Shown here: positions 34,407 to 42,882 of the stretch, piece after piece
Position numbering within the stretch: position 1 is the stretch's first letter
How the letters are laid out: every line of letters begins with the position of its first letter
DNA from: Streptomyces bottropensis ATCC 25435
GTDB taxonomy: Bacteria; Actinomycetota; Actinomycetes; Streptomycetales; Streptomycetaceae
DNA: 64,000 nucleotides
Direction: 5' to 3'
Assembly (NCBI RefSeq): GCF_000383595.1
Contig: NZ_KB911581.1
Location: 6,841,519 to 6,905,518 of the forward strand
The notes under the pieces: generated by a model
The model's database searches: none
Seen by the model: only the letters and a program-made list of their open reading frames with translations
What the model was told of the DNA's origin: nothing
Program-made: the position numbers and the translations under genes

Positions 34407-37400
34407 TCAGCCCATATCCGCAAGGGCGCGGTAGAGCGGTTCGTACAGCTCTCGGACGAGCGACTTGTCGATCGGGGCAGGCTCGGGATCGGCCGCGCCG
34501 TCTGCGGCGAAGTAGGGGGCGAGGACTTCGCGCATACTCGCCAGAAGACTCGTGTCGGGCGTGTCCATGGCCTGGAACCCGGCTTCGCGCGGCGAGAACG
34601 CCGCGTCGACGAAGACCACCCTGGCCGGCACGCCGCCGCGTACGAGTCGGCCGATGACCTGCCACATGACGACGAGTTGGTCCCAGGTGAACGCCACCTT
34701 CTCGTCGTCCCGCAGGCTCGACCAGGCGAGTTTGCGGGTCAGGTAACGGTTCCATTGGCGGCGGGCACGGCTGCGGAAGGCGACGGCGGCTCGGTCGGGT
34801 GTGGCCGCGGCGAGCGCCCCTTGCCAGAACGTGCCGTCGATGTCGCGGAGTTGGCGTACGGCCCAGTCGTTGATGGACTGGATGGCGAGCGAGATGTCGT
34901 CGGGGCGCGGGTGGGGGCGGGCCAGGAAGTACACGGTGCCGATGGCGGCCTTGCCCCCACGCAGCACGATGTTGTGCCCGCGCTCCACCGCGAGGAGCGG
35001 GGCGACGAGGAGGTCGCCGCCGACGGAGGGAAACGACTTGACGTCCCCGCGCGGCAGGGTGCGCGCGGCATTGTCCTCCGGCAGCCGCGTCCAGGCGGTG
35101 TCCGCGTCCGCGTCGTCGGACACGAGTTGGGTGACGCGTCCGTTCCACTCGGGGATCTGGTTGAGGTATTCGGCTGCCCTGCGCGCCTCGTCATAGCTGC
35201 CGACGAGGAGCAGGATGCGGCGTCGCTCCGGGTCGTCGATCTCGTCCAGTTCGGCGTCCAGCATGCTCACCGAGTCGGGCAGGCTGCGGTCAGGCACAGC
35301 CAGCTGGTGCAGCATGTGCAGCAGGGCCTGCGGGCGCTCCTCGGGGTCGCAGCCGGACAGGCGCAACGGCTTCGGCTGGTCGCCTCCGGGCCAGTACAGG
35401 AACTCCTTGCGGAACTCGCTGCCCAGCACAGCCTCGACCTCCTCGTCGCGGGGTCGCAGTACGGCTCCCACGTCGGTGTGCACGTGGTACCTGCTGGAGG
35501 TGCCCGCCCAGCTCGTGGCGGACATCAGGAGGACGTGCGGTCCGGGGCGGCCGTCCACTGCGCACAGGTCGCCCAGCCGCATGAGCAGCTCACGGCCGAC
35601 GCCGTTGCAGTGGAAGAAGCGGAGTTCGCCACTGCGGTCGCCGTCTCGCTCCCGGTCGTCGTGGCGGAACTGGAAGCCGAGGACATTGCCCATGGGTGAC
35701 TCGGGGATGACCGCCTCATAGTCCTTCGGGGGCCTCCTGGAGAGCACGTTGGAGGCGCTCTCCAGGTTGAGGGCGGCTTCGACGCGCGGCCACAGCGTGG
35801 TCATGAAGTCGAGCCGGCTGTGCAGGGCGGACAGGATCAGTGTGAACTCGAAGCGCCGGGCCTGGAGGTCGATATCGGCGCGTACGCCGCAGTCGTCCGA
35901 GACGACGTCGGTGAGGGCCTCGCGGAGCCGTTCGCGGGTTCGGGCTCCCTGAGGCGCGTGCAGGAGCTCCAGGGTGAGGTGGACGAAGGTGTTGACCAGG
36001 GGAGTCACCTCATCGTCTCCCGTGCCGCTCTGTTGCTCGTGCAACGGATCGTCCCTGAACCGTCCGAGTGCGACGTCCAGACTCCGGGCCGCCGCAGGAG
36101 GGCGCTCACCCTCATTCCGGCCGGGAAACCAGCTGTCGAGCAGCAGACTGTGCAGGGTGAAGGCGCTGAAGTAGTCCGTGCTGATCCAGCGCCTGAGGCC
36201 GTCGTCCTTGACGAGTAGCGCGTAGAGGCGGTCGGTGGCGGCGCTGACCGTGTTGACGGCGTTGGTCCAGTCGTCGACGTCACGGGCGGACAGCTGGAGC
36301 CGTCCATCACGGGCCATCTGCTGGAACTTGTGCACGGCGACCTCATCGAACCAGGAGTTCGGGGCTTTACCCACGAGGGTGCTGGCAGGCGCGAAGGCCG
36401 TGTCGAGTTGCATCTGCACCCGGTCCGCCTCGTCCACGATGATCAGATCGCTCATCCGGCAGGCGAGTTCGAGATACCTCAGCTGCTCGTCGTGCTGGTG
36501 CTGCGGCACGGAGCTGTGCACCAGGCCAGCCGGAGTGGCGACCCACACCTGGGCGTCGACCAGGTCGCGGGCCCCGCGATGTCGGGGACAGCGGTTCCAC
36601 AGCGGGCACAGCCGCCGCTGTGGCTTCGGACGCCGGGAGTCACGCACCGCCGGGCTCTCGTCGTCGAGCAGCGGATCGCCGTCAGCCGACTCGACCTCGG
36701 GCACGGTGAAGAGGGTCAGACACGGTGCCTCACGGATGCCGAGGGGTCGGCGCGCCTCCAGGCCGCGCAGAACGTCGACCGGGCAGGCACTGCTCAGATA
36801 GGCGAAGCCCGCATGGTCGTGCCCCAGCATGGTGGCCGCACCGGCCGTGGCGGTGCGGCGGTGCAGCCGGTTGATGTTGCGCTCGCGCGTGGAGTGCCCG
36901 AGGATCGGCGCGGCCCGCACGCCCAGCCGGTCGAACTGCTCGACGACAGCAAGGGTTTCCGCCACGTCGCCGACGACAATGGTGACGCGACGGGGTGTCT
37001 GGGTCACGACGTGGTACGTCAGGATGTCGCGGATCGTGGACTTTCCGGCGCCGACCATGCCCACCAGGTGCAGGAGCCGGTCGACCGTCAGCCGCCCCTT
37101 CTCCGTGAAGTTCTCGGCCGCCTCGTCGCGCACGAGCAGCTTGACGCGCCGAAGACGCCCGGCCCAGTCGTTGCGGGGACCGTGCGGTGCCGCCGCCTCT
37201 GCGGTGTCCATCGCGTCGGCGGCTTTTTCGAGTTCCGCCCAGGTGACGTCGATCGGCTCTCCCCGACCTGCGGGCTGCGCGTCGAGGGCGTGCGCACGGG
37301 GCAGGGTGTCCGACAGGAGTTCCTCCTCGAACACCACGGAGTGGGTGCGGTCCTGTACGCGGAAGGTGTACTCACCCGCCTCGGCGAAGGGAACGGAGCG

Positions 37401-37844
37401 CGTCGAGAAGTCGGGCGCGGTGCTGAGCAGATCTTCGAAGATCTCGAAACGACGCGCGGCGCGCGCGGGCTCGCGGCGACGCGGTACGTCATCGGGTCCA
37501 TCGAGGTCGTAGCCCCGCAGTTGCTGAGGAACTGTCAAGTAGTCGGCCAGTGCCTCGCGCCAGGCGTGCCGCCGGCGCAGGTCCCACAGGTAGTGGCGGG
37601 CCCGCAGGACGCGCAGGCGCTGTTCGTCTGTGCGCACGTCGCCGAAGGCTTCGCTGTAGGGGTAGCCGCCCAGCAGCGGCCAGACGTCGGCGGCTGTGCG
37701 GGTCGGCGTCACGTCCTGAAGCAGGTACAGGCCCAGTTCGATGTCGAGGAGGTCGCCGGGACGGAAGCTGCCGAGGTTCGCCGGCCATACTTCGGTGAGC
37801 TGCTTCGGCGAGCAGCGTCGGTGCCATCCACTGCGGTCACGCAT
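34407..37844 (-). CDS. DinG/XPD-like SF2 helicase of the pPIWI-RE system
   Basis: 1145 residues. Walker A GMVGAGKST (near 260), DEAD-box IIVDEADRV (near 466) and the motif VI-like QVIGRLVRGGVPARVVFVD (near 1060) are plain. Between motifs I and II lie CPVDVLRG, LCPLWNRCPRHR and other cysteines, placed as the Fe-S ligands are in DinG/XPD. The N-terminal ~250 residues are specific to this family. The ATG at 37844 has an AAGGAGG site and overlaps the upstream nuclease gene by 8 nt. Expected to unwind DNA or R-loops for the PIWI protein 60 nt downstream. The upstream reading frame extension to 38060 is shadow. Confidence 0.88.
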   Translation of the reverse strand: MRDRSGWHRRCSPKQLTEVWPANLGSFRPGDLLDIELGLYLLQDVTPTRTAADVWPLLGGYPYSEAFGDVRTDEQRLRVLRARHYLWDLRRRHAWREALADYLTVPQQLRGYDLDGPDDVPRRREPARAARRFEIFEDLLSTAPDFSTRSVPFAEAGEYTFRVQDRTHSVVFEEELLSDTLPRAHALDAQPAGRGEPIDVTWAELEKAADAMDTAEAAAPHGPRNDWAGRLRRVKLLVRDEAAENFTEKGRLTVDRLLHLVGMVGAGKSTIRDILTYHVVTQTPRRVTIVVGDVAETLAVVEQFDRLGVRAAPILGHSTRERNINRLHRRTATAGAATMLGHDHAGFAYLSSACPVDVLRGLEARRPLGIREAPCLTLFTVPEVESADGDPLLDDESPAVRDSRRPKPQRRLCPLWNRCPRHRGARDLVDAQVWVATPAGLVHSSVPQHQHDEQLRYLELACRMSDLIIVDEADRVQMQLDTAFAPASTLVGKAPNSWFDEVAVHKFQQMARDGRLQLSARDVDDWTNAVNTVSAATDRLYALLVKDDGLRRWISTDYFSAFTLHSLLLDSWFPGRNEGERPPAAARSLDVALGRFRDDPLHEQQSGTGDDEVTPLVNTFVHLTLELLHAPQGARTRERLREALTDVVSDDCGVRADIDLQARRFEFTLILSALHSRLDFMTTLWPRVEAALNLESASNVLSRRPPKDYEAVIPESPMGNVLGFQFRHDDRERDGDRSGELRFFHCNGVGRELLMRLGDLCAVDGRPGPHVLLMSATSWAGTSSRYHVHTDVGAVLRPRDEEVEAVLGSEFRKEFLYWPGGDQPKPLRLSGCDPEERPQALLHMLHQLAVPDRSLPDSVSMLDAELDEIDDPERRRILLLVGSYDEARRAAEYLNQIPEWNGRVTQLVSDDADADTAWTRLPEDNAARTLPRGDVKSFPSVGGDLLVAPLLAVERGHNIVLRGGKAAIGTVYFLARPHPRPDDISLAIQSINDWAVRQLRDIDGTFWQGALAAATPDRAAVAFRSRARRQWNRYLTRKLAWSSLRDDEKVAFTWDQLVVMWQVIGRLVRGGVPARVVFVDAAFSPREAGFQAMDTPDTSLLASMREVLAPYFAADGAADPEPAPIDKSLVRELYEPLYRALADMG

Positions 37845-39015
37845 GGCGGCCTCCTTCGGTACGCGGTGGTTCTGGCTCCTGTCGGCTCGGGGCGGAGAGT
37901 TCGCGGCCCACCAGCCGTAGAAACGCCTGGTCGTCCAGGAGAGTGACCCGCCCGGCCATGTCGTCGGGCAGGTTGCGGCGGAACTGCCGCCCGTACGCCT
38001 CGTTCTCGCGGAAGCGGTACCGGGGTACGACGAGGAAGGCACGCTCGTACGGAGGGTCACCCCGGAAGGGAATGGTCGTGCGCGCCAGGAGTGCGGGGTT
38101 GACGCGGTCCTTCACATCCACGGCCCAGTGCCGACGCCCGGGCAGCGGGACGCGAAGGTCGTATGCGTCGTAGTTCGGCCACATCTCGGCCGTGATCCCG
38201 AACTTCTTCTTCAGTGCGGCTTCCAGATCCGTCTCGGCGAGTCCCGGGCTCGTGACGAACATGCGGAGGGGACGGCTGAGTTGGAAGACACCGCCCTTGT
38301 CGGGGCGCAGTGGAGTGCCATCGCCCCCTGCCCCGTCACGGCGGCAACGGTCCAGTTCGCAGCGGTGTCCGCCGACGAGCAGCGGCACCATGAGGCAGTG
38401 GCAGCGCGCGCACTGCCGATACGCGCCGTCACGCAGATAGGACGCGGGGGCGGGTTCGTAGCAGCGCTTGATGACGCTGTGCAGCAGCATCCCGCATTCC
38501 GGATCGCCGCCGAGCAGCGCCAGTTCAGCACCGGTGAGCACGGGCCGAGTGGTGAGAAGGGCACGGAAAGCGGTGTAGGTGCCGGGTGACTTGGCTGCGC
38601 GGCAGACTGCGAGGGCTTCCAGGATCCGTTCGTTCTCGAACAGTTCGGCGGCGGGATCGGCGGCGCTCACCTCCCACTCCAGGCACAACTGGTGCGGCAG
38701 CCTGGTCTCGGGATCGACCAGCAGAGCCGTGCCCGAGCGGACCTCGTCGGTGAGGGTCAACGGCCATTCCCCGAGCGGCCGTTCGCAGGCCCAGCGAACC
38801 ATTTCAGGCACGCTGCCCGGTGGTTCCTCACCCCGCCGCAGGCAGTGCAGCACGAGGCGGTTGTAGGCGTTCTGCACCTTGGCCGGGTAGACCGGGTTGG
38901 GCACGGTCCGCAGTCGGGACAGGCAGGCGAGGGCGCTGGCGATCAGGCGCAACAGCGTCTCGTCGGCGGTCCCTGCGCCTTCGGGAATCGCGGGCAGCAG
39001 GTCCGTCGTCGTCAT
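37837..39015 (-). CDS. Restriction-like PD-(D/E)xK nuclease of the pPIWI-RE system
   Basis: 392 residues. A helical N-terminal part precedes a Cys/His zinc ribbon (CARCHCLMVPLLVGGHRCELDRC, about residues 205-230). The restriction-fold core is YDAYDLRVPLPGRRHWAVDVKD (about 282-303), a typical D-xn-D-x-K motif. This gene type is the third core member of the pPIWI-RE module. The ATG at 39015 follows a GGAGAGGGAGAGG site and overlaps the stop of the upstream nuclease gene (ATGA), so the four genes form one coupled operon. It probably cuts the DNA selected by the PIWI protein. Confidence 0.85.
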   Translation of the reverse strand: MTTTDLLPAIPEGAGTADETLLRLIASALACLSRLRTVPNPVYPAKVQNAYNRLVLHCLRRGEEPPGSVPEMVRWACERPLGEWPLTLTDEVRSGTALLVDPETRLPHQLCLEWEVSAADPAAELFENERILEALAVCRAAKSPGTYTAFRALLTTRPVLTGAELALLGGDPECGMLLHSVIKRCYEPAPASYLRDGAYRQCARCHCLMVPLLVGGHRCELDRCRRDGAGGDGTPLRPDKGGVFQLSRPLRMFVTSPGLAETDLEAALKKKFGITAEMWPNYDAYDLRVPLPGRRHWAVDVKDRVNPALLARTTIPFRGDPPYERAFLVVPRYRFRENEAYGRQFRRNLPDDMAGRVTLLDDQAFLRLVGRELSAPSRQEPEPPRTEGGRHA

Positions 39016-40649
39016 ACCTCTCCCTCTCCAGCAACGGTCGGGCCTGGCCCGGCACTCGGACACCACTGGGATACCGGACAGGACTGACAATGCGGTCCGG
39101 GCCGGGCGTCCCACGCCTCGTCGTCTCGCCAGGGACCGCCGTACCGCCGCAGCACGGACCGCGCCTTGGCCTGCTGCTCGGGATCGGTCGGATCGATGAC
39201 ATGGGGATCGGAGCCGTCCGGCCGGAGGATCTCCACCTCGACGCGCGATCCGCCCGGGTCACCGCCCAGCGCACCCTGTGCCAGCAGCGTGACGGCCAGA
39301 GCGAGTTGGGGATACGTCTCCAGGAGATCCACCTGGTTCCGTCGCCGCTTCCTCGTCGTCTTGAGTTCTCGCCACACCCAGGAGCCGTCCTCCTGGTAGA
39401 GCAGGTCGGGCTTGGCGACGACCACGGCCTGTGCGGCGGTGTCGTGGACGACCCGCAGGGCCTCCGGCTCGACCCGCTGGACAAGTCCCGGGTCCTGGAA
39501 GGGGCAGGCGTCGACGTGGTGGAGCAACATGTCCCGGCCGGTCGTGGCGTCCTCGTCGGAGACCCGCCACCGCCCTTCCGTCCAGTTCTCGCCTTCGGTA
39601 GGCATGTCCGCGACGGCGCAGGGCGGCCACCCGTCACGCCGGTGCAACTTCTCGATCCAGCCGTGCACCGCCTGGCCAAGTTTGGCGGCGCTGCCGTACT
39701 CATCGGACCTCGGCAGGTGTAACGCACGCAGGAACGCCTGTGCGGGGCAGGCCGCGTGGTAGCGGAGGTCGCTGACGGACACCTTCCGCAGCGGTGCGAC
39801 ACGCGACGACACCCCAAGGACCCCGGGCCTGCGCGGCACGGCCGGGCAGGCCGTGAACTGCTTGCAGTCGACACAGGAGGAGCCGGGCGTCGGCGCCCCA
39901 CCCGCCACGACACGAGCGACGTGCGAGTGCCCATGCTCGGCGTAGTACGCCTCGGCGTCCTCGGCGGTACCGTCGAACTGCACCCGGGGCCGGCCATCGG
40001 CCAGCCCAACCTCGACGACACGAACGCGCTCGGGCCGGGCGACGGGTCCGAGCGGCTGGAAGGCCCGCGACCACTTGAGGGGCCAGGCCGCCGGTCGCCC
40101 GTGGACCGCCACGTACACGGCGATGGCTATCTCGCCGGACTCGGATGCCTTGGCCTGGCCGTGCCGCAACCGCCGGTACTCGCGCAGCCGTCCGTCGGCG
40201 GACTCGTACCGCCGCCACCAGGCGTACATCTCCCAGAACTTGCCGTTCTCGCGCTGCGCCACCCAGTAGGCACGGACGGGGCGCAGCTTCTTGTCGCTTT
40301 CCGCGGCCAACGCCTGCATGTACGACCGCAGGGCATGCTCGGCGTAGGTGAGATGTCCGGGGTGGAGGGCGGGCGTCCTGAAGCGCAGCCCCTCCAGGGC
40401 CTGGTCGAGTGTCTGCTCGTGGAACTCGACCCGGTCGACGGCGTCCATGACCGGCCCGAGGGTGAAGGTTTCGAGCTCCGCCTTCGGCAGCCGCAGGCGC
40501 TGGGTCGGCCACAGCCCTGGTCGGGCCTTGGCGGCGGCGTGCGAGGGGCAGGTGTGCTCCTCGTCTCCGCCGGTTCCGGGCCCGACCCGCAGAAGACTGT
40601 CGTCCCCCGTGAGCCAGTGCGGCCTGCGCCATGCCATGTCGTGGCCCAT
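39012..40649 (-). CDS. Cas4/RecB-like Fe-S PD-(D/E)xK nuclease, first gene of the pPIWI-RE operon
   Basis: 545 residues. The C-terminal half is a RecB-family nuclease: first cysteine in YHAACPAQAFLRAL, QAVHGWIEKLHRRDG, catalytic KPDLLYQEDG and WVWRELKTTRK (D...ExK, near residues 410-430), and terminal CQSCPVSQWC, the C-x2-C-x5-C Fe-S set of Cas4 and AddB. The N-terminal half (to ~250) is unrecognised, with a Cys pair CVDCKQFTACP. The ATG at 40649 sits behind AAGGGGGAGG, unusually close; an ATG at 40637 is the alternative. In Cas4 this fold trims DNA ends. It could prepare guides or degrade the target; that is inference. Confidence 0.85.
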   Translation of the reverse strand: MGHDMAWRRPHWLTGDDSLLRVGPGTGGDEEHTCPSHAAAKARPGLWPTQRLRLPKAELETFTLGPVMDAVDRVEFHEQTLDQALEGLRFRTPALHPGHLTYAEHALRSYMQALAAESDKKLRPVRAYWVAQRENGKFWEMYAWWRRYESADGRLREYRRLRHGQAKASESGEIAIAVYVAVHGRPAAWPLKWSRAFQPLGPVARPERVRVVEVGLADGRPRVQFDGTAEDAEAYYAEHGHSHVARVVAGGAPTPGSSCVDCKQFTACPAVPRRPGVLGVSSRVAPLRKVSVSDLRYHAACPAQAFLRALHLPRSDEYGSAAKLGQAVHGWIEKLHRRDGWPPCAVADMPTEGENWTEGRWRVSDEDATTGRDMLLHHVDACPFQDPGLVQRVEPEALRVVHDTAAQAVVVAKPDLLYQEDGSWVWRELKTTRKRRRNQVDLLETYPQLALAVTLLAQGALGGDPGGSRVEVEILRPDGSDPHVIDPTDPEQQAKARSVLRRYGGPWRDDEAWDARPGPHCQSCPVSQWCPSAGPGPTVAGEGEV

Positions 40650-40736
40650 TACCTCCCCCTTCGAGACAGACGTCGCCCAGACGCCACCCCTCGGCGTGGC
40701 CGGGGGCGTCGATGTCTTCGACCGTAGCACGGAACA

Positions 40737-40766
40737 TTGGAACTCCTTGGAAGTTCTTGGCATAGA
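40737..40766 (+). promoter_or_regulatory. Candidate promoter with embedded operator between divergent defence operons
   Basis: TTGGAA (40737-40742) and CATAGA (40761-40766) are spaced 18 bp, like a housekeeping promoter for the rightward operon. The spacer holds the inverted repeat GAACT-N7-AGTTC (40740-40756). A repressor bound here would block rightward transcription and could affect the leftward operon too. Confidence 0.4.
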
Positions 40767-40792
40767 TTGGCTCGTGCGCTAAGGTGCCCCTC

Positions 40793-41686
40793 ATGGCGGC
40801 ATCACTGGAGGAGCTCGAGCAGCGCCTGTCCCATCTGCGCACCGAGTTGCGCGGCGCCGTACGCGCCCGGGACAAGGCCGAAACCACGCGCATCCGTCGC
40901 GCCCTGCGCGAGGCGGAAACCGCGTGGGAGCAGGCTCTCGATGCAGAGGCCGCGCCGGATGCCGAAGCCGGGCCGGACACCGAGGCACTCGCGCCGGAGG
41001 CCGGGACGCGGAAGCCACCCACGACGACAGACGAACCACGCCGCCAGGAGCGCCCCGCGCACGGCTCCATCCCGGTCCGCGAACAGGTGCACCAAGCGCT
41101 CACTCTGCTGGGTGCTCCCGCGTCCCCGAAACTCATCTCGTCCGCGTACGAGGCGTTCTTCACCGAGCCGCTCGTCGCCGCCAAGCTCGCGTCGCTGCGC
41201 CGGGACGAGGAACGCTCCTTCACGGCACAGGGTTTTGCCCGCCCGTACTACATCTGCGCGGCCCTGACCCACGACCGTCTCGTCCCCGCCCGCGGGCTTC
41301 TCGCTCTGTCCACCTGGCCTGTGGAGCGACGGATCATCGCCCCGCTCAGCCCCCGGACCGACTTCCTCACCCACGCGGTGGGCACCGCCGAGCAGATCCA
41401 GCGACTGGCCACCGCAGGGCATCCGGCCCCGGACGCGGCCTGGCGGCTGCTGCGCCGGTTCGCCCTCACGATCCCGGGCGCCTGTGATTCCGCGGCCCCG
41501 GAACCCGACCCCGCCCGTGTGATCGCCGCCGCCCGTGCCGAAGCGGCCGTCCACCAGCAGGAGGACGACCAACAGCGGCAGACGGCGGCGGAGCGCGTCC
41601 GTTCTCAACTCACCGACACACAAAAGCTGTTCGGTGCAGCACCGCTGCGTGATGCCCTGCGTGACGCGAGCGGCAGCATGCACTGA
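40793..41686 (+). CDS. Coiled-coil protein of the divergent defence operon, unknown
   Basis: 297 residues. The N-terminus (SLEELEQRLSHLRTELRGAVRARDKAETTRIRRAL) is a coiled coil; a Pro/Ala/Glu linker follows; the middle (IPVREQVHQALTLLGAPASPKLISSAYEAFF) reads like a winged helix, followed by RPYYICAALTHDRLVPARGLLALSTWPVERRI. The end is again helical. I recognise no named family. The winged-helix look and first position in the operon make it a candidate regulator of the divergent promoter or a DNA-binding subunit. The ATG at 40793 has AAGG 8 nt upstream; GTG 40784 is possible. Confidence 0.72.
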   Translation: MAASLEELEQRLSHLRTELRGAVRARDKAETTRIRRALREAETAWEQALDAEAAPDAEAGPDTEALAPEAGTRKPPTTTDEPRRQERPAHGSIPVREQVHQALTLLGAPASPKLISSAYEAFFTEPLVAAKLASLRRDEERSFTAQGFARPYYICAALTHDRLVPARGLLALSTWPVERRIIAPLSPRTDFLTHAVGTAEQIQRLATAGHPAPDAAWRLLRRFALTIPGACDSAAPEPDPARVIAAARAEAAVHQQEDDQQRQTAAERVRSQLTDTQKLFGAAPLRDALRDASGSMH

Positions 41687-41694
41687 CCTCTCCT

Positions 41695-41728
41695 GGCGGG
41701 TGAGACGACCACGGTCGTCCCACCCGCC
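41695..41728 (+). terminator. Strong hairpin between first and second gene of the rightward operon
   Basis: An 8-bp stem (41695-41702 with 41721-41728), one mismatch, then a 6-bp stem (41704-41709 with 41714-41719) and a 4-nt loop. It lies 9 nt after a stop and 36 nt before the next start. It may terminate partially or set relative expression. Confidence 0.65.
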
Positions 41729-41763
41729 GGCACACCTCCGAAGACGTCCCCGAAGCAGAGACG

Positions 41764-42882
41764 ATGCCCTCTCAGCAGTCCGAACCCCCCGACGACAGCC
41801 TCGCGCGGCTACGCGGACCGCGCCCTCCCCAGCCGTACACCGCCCGCAAGATCACCGCCCTGACCGCCAATCCCGCCTGCGCCCGCCGCGCCGTCCTCGA
41901 CGCGGCCGGCGTGGACAAGGCGCTGCTCGCCCAGCAGGTCGGATACGAGCCGCGCTTCGGCCAGTCACCCTTCGCCCTCGCCCGCGAGCAGGCGTTCCAC
42001 AGCCTCGTGAAGTGGGGCGGCTACGCCGAGCTCATCCGGCTGCTGCGCGAGCAGCTCACCGTCCCCGTGGCAGAGGCCCATGTCACCGACCTCAACGAGG
42101 TGGCGGGCAACACGGCCCTGCACGTGCGCGAGCGGGAGACCCGCTGCCTCATCGCGCATGTGGCCTCCGGCCAGGACGTACGGCTCATCCTCGACCGCCC
42201 CGTGCTCACCCTCGAAGTCGCCGGTCAGACGGCGTACTTGGAACCGGACGCGCTCACCCACCGCATCGACGGGAAGTTCCACGTCGTCCTGATCCGCTCG
42301 TTCGCGGCGATCGACGGCCAGGCAAACCCGACCGCCGTCGCCGAGGCGGCCAAGCAGGCCGCGGTCTACGTCCTAGCCCTGCGCCGCGCCTTCGACATCG
42401 CCGGGCTGCCCACCGAGCAGATCTCCCACAAGTTCCTGCTCGTCTGCCCCAAGGACTTCTCCAACCGCCCCTACGGCCGCCTGATCGACCTCCGGCAGGA
42501 ACTCGACGCCCTCCAATTCCAGCTCACGCGCCTGCGGCGCGCCGAGGACCTCGCGGCCCGACTCCCCGAGACGGCGACCCTGGACACGACCCGAAGCACG
42601 GACGAACTCTCCTCTTCCATAGAGGCGTTGGACGCGTCGTACACGCCCTCCTGCCTGTCTTTCTGCGAAATGGCGCGCTACTGCCGCGACGAGGCCGACG
42701 GATGCGCCTCTCCGGCCCGCCTGGGCAGCGGCGTACGCAACAACCTGCCGGGCATCGACTCCACCCGCACCGCGCTCGACTACCTGGACGGCGTCTCCGC
42801 CCCGGGAGAGGCCGAAGCGGAAGCCGCCGACCTGTTGCGCGATGCCGCCCGACTGCGCCGACTCCGCCGGGGGGCCGCATGA
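41764..42882 (+). CDS. Cas4-like Fe-S protein with apparently degenerate nuclease core
   Basis: 372 residues. Cysteine layout is Cas4/AddB-like: one in TANPACARRAVLDAA near the N-terminus and a cluster SCLSFCEMARYCRDEADGC near residue 300. The fold core is present (YLEPDALTHRIDGKFHVVLIRSF, and KQAAVYVLAL resembling the QxxxY motif), but where ExK is expected the sequence reads VVLIRSF, so catalysis may be lost. It could be a structural or DNA-end-binding partner of the active Cas4-like nuclease across the promoter. Stop overlaps the next start (ATGA). Confidence 0.72.
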   Translation: MPSQQSEPPDDSLARLRGPRPPQPYTARKITALTANPACARRAVLDAAGVDKALLAQQVGYEPRFGQSPFALAREQAFHSLVKWGGYAELIRLLREQLTVPVAEAHVTDLNEVAGNTALHVRERETRCLIAHVASGQDVRLILDRPVLTLEVAGQTAYLEPDALTHRIDGKFHVVLIRSFAAIDGQANPTAVAEAAKQAAVYVLALRRAFDIAGLPTEQISHKFLLVCPKDFSNRPYGRLIDLRQELDALQFQLTRLRRAEDLAARLPETATLDTTRSTDELSSSIEALDASYTPSCLSFCEMARYCRDEADGCASPARLGSGVRNNLPGIDSTRTALDYLDGVSAPGEAEAEAADLLRDAARLRRLRRGAA

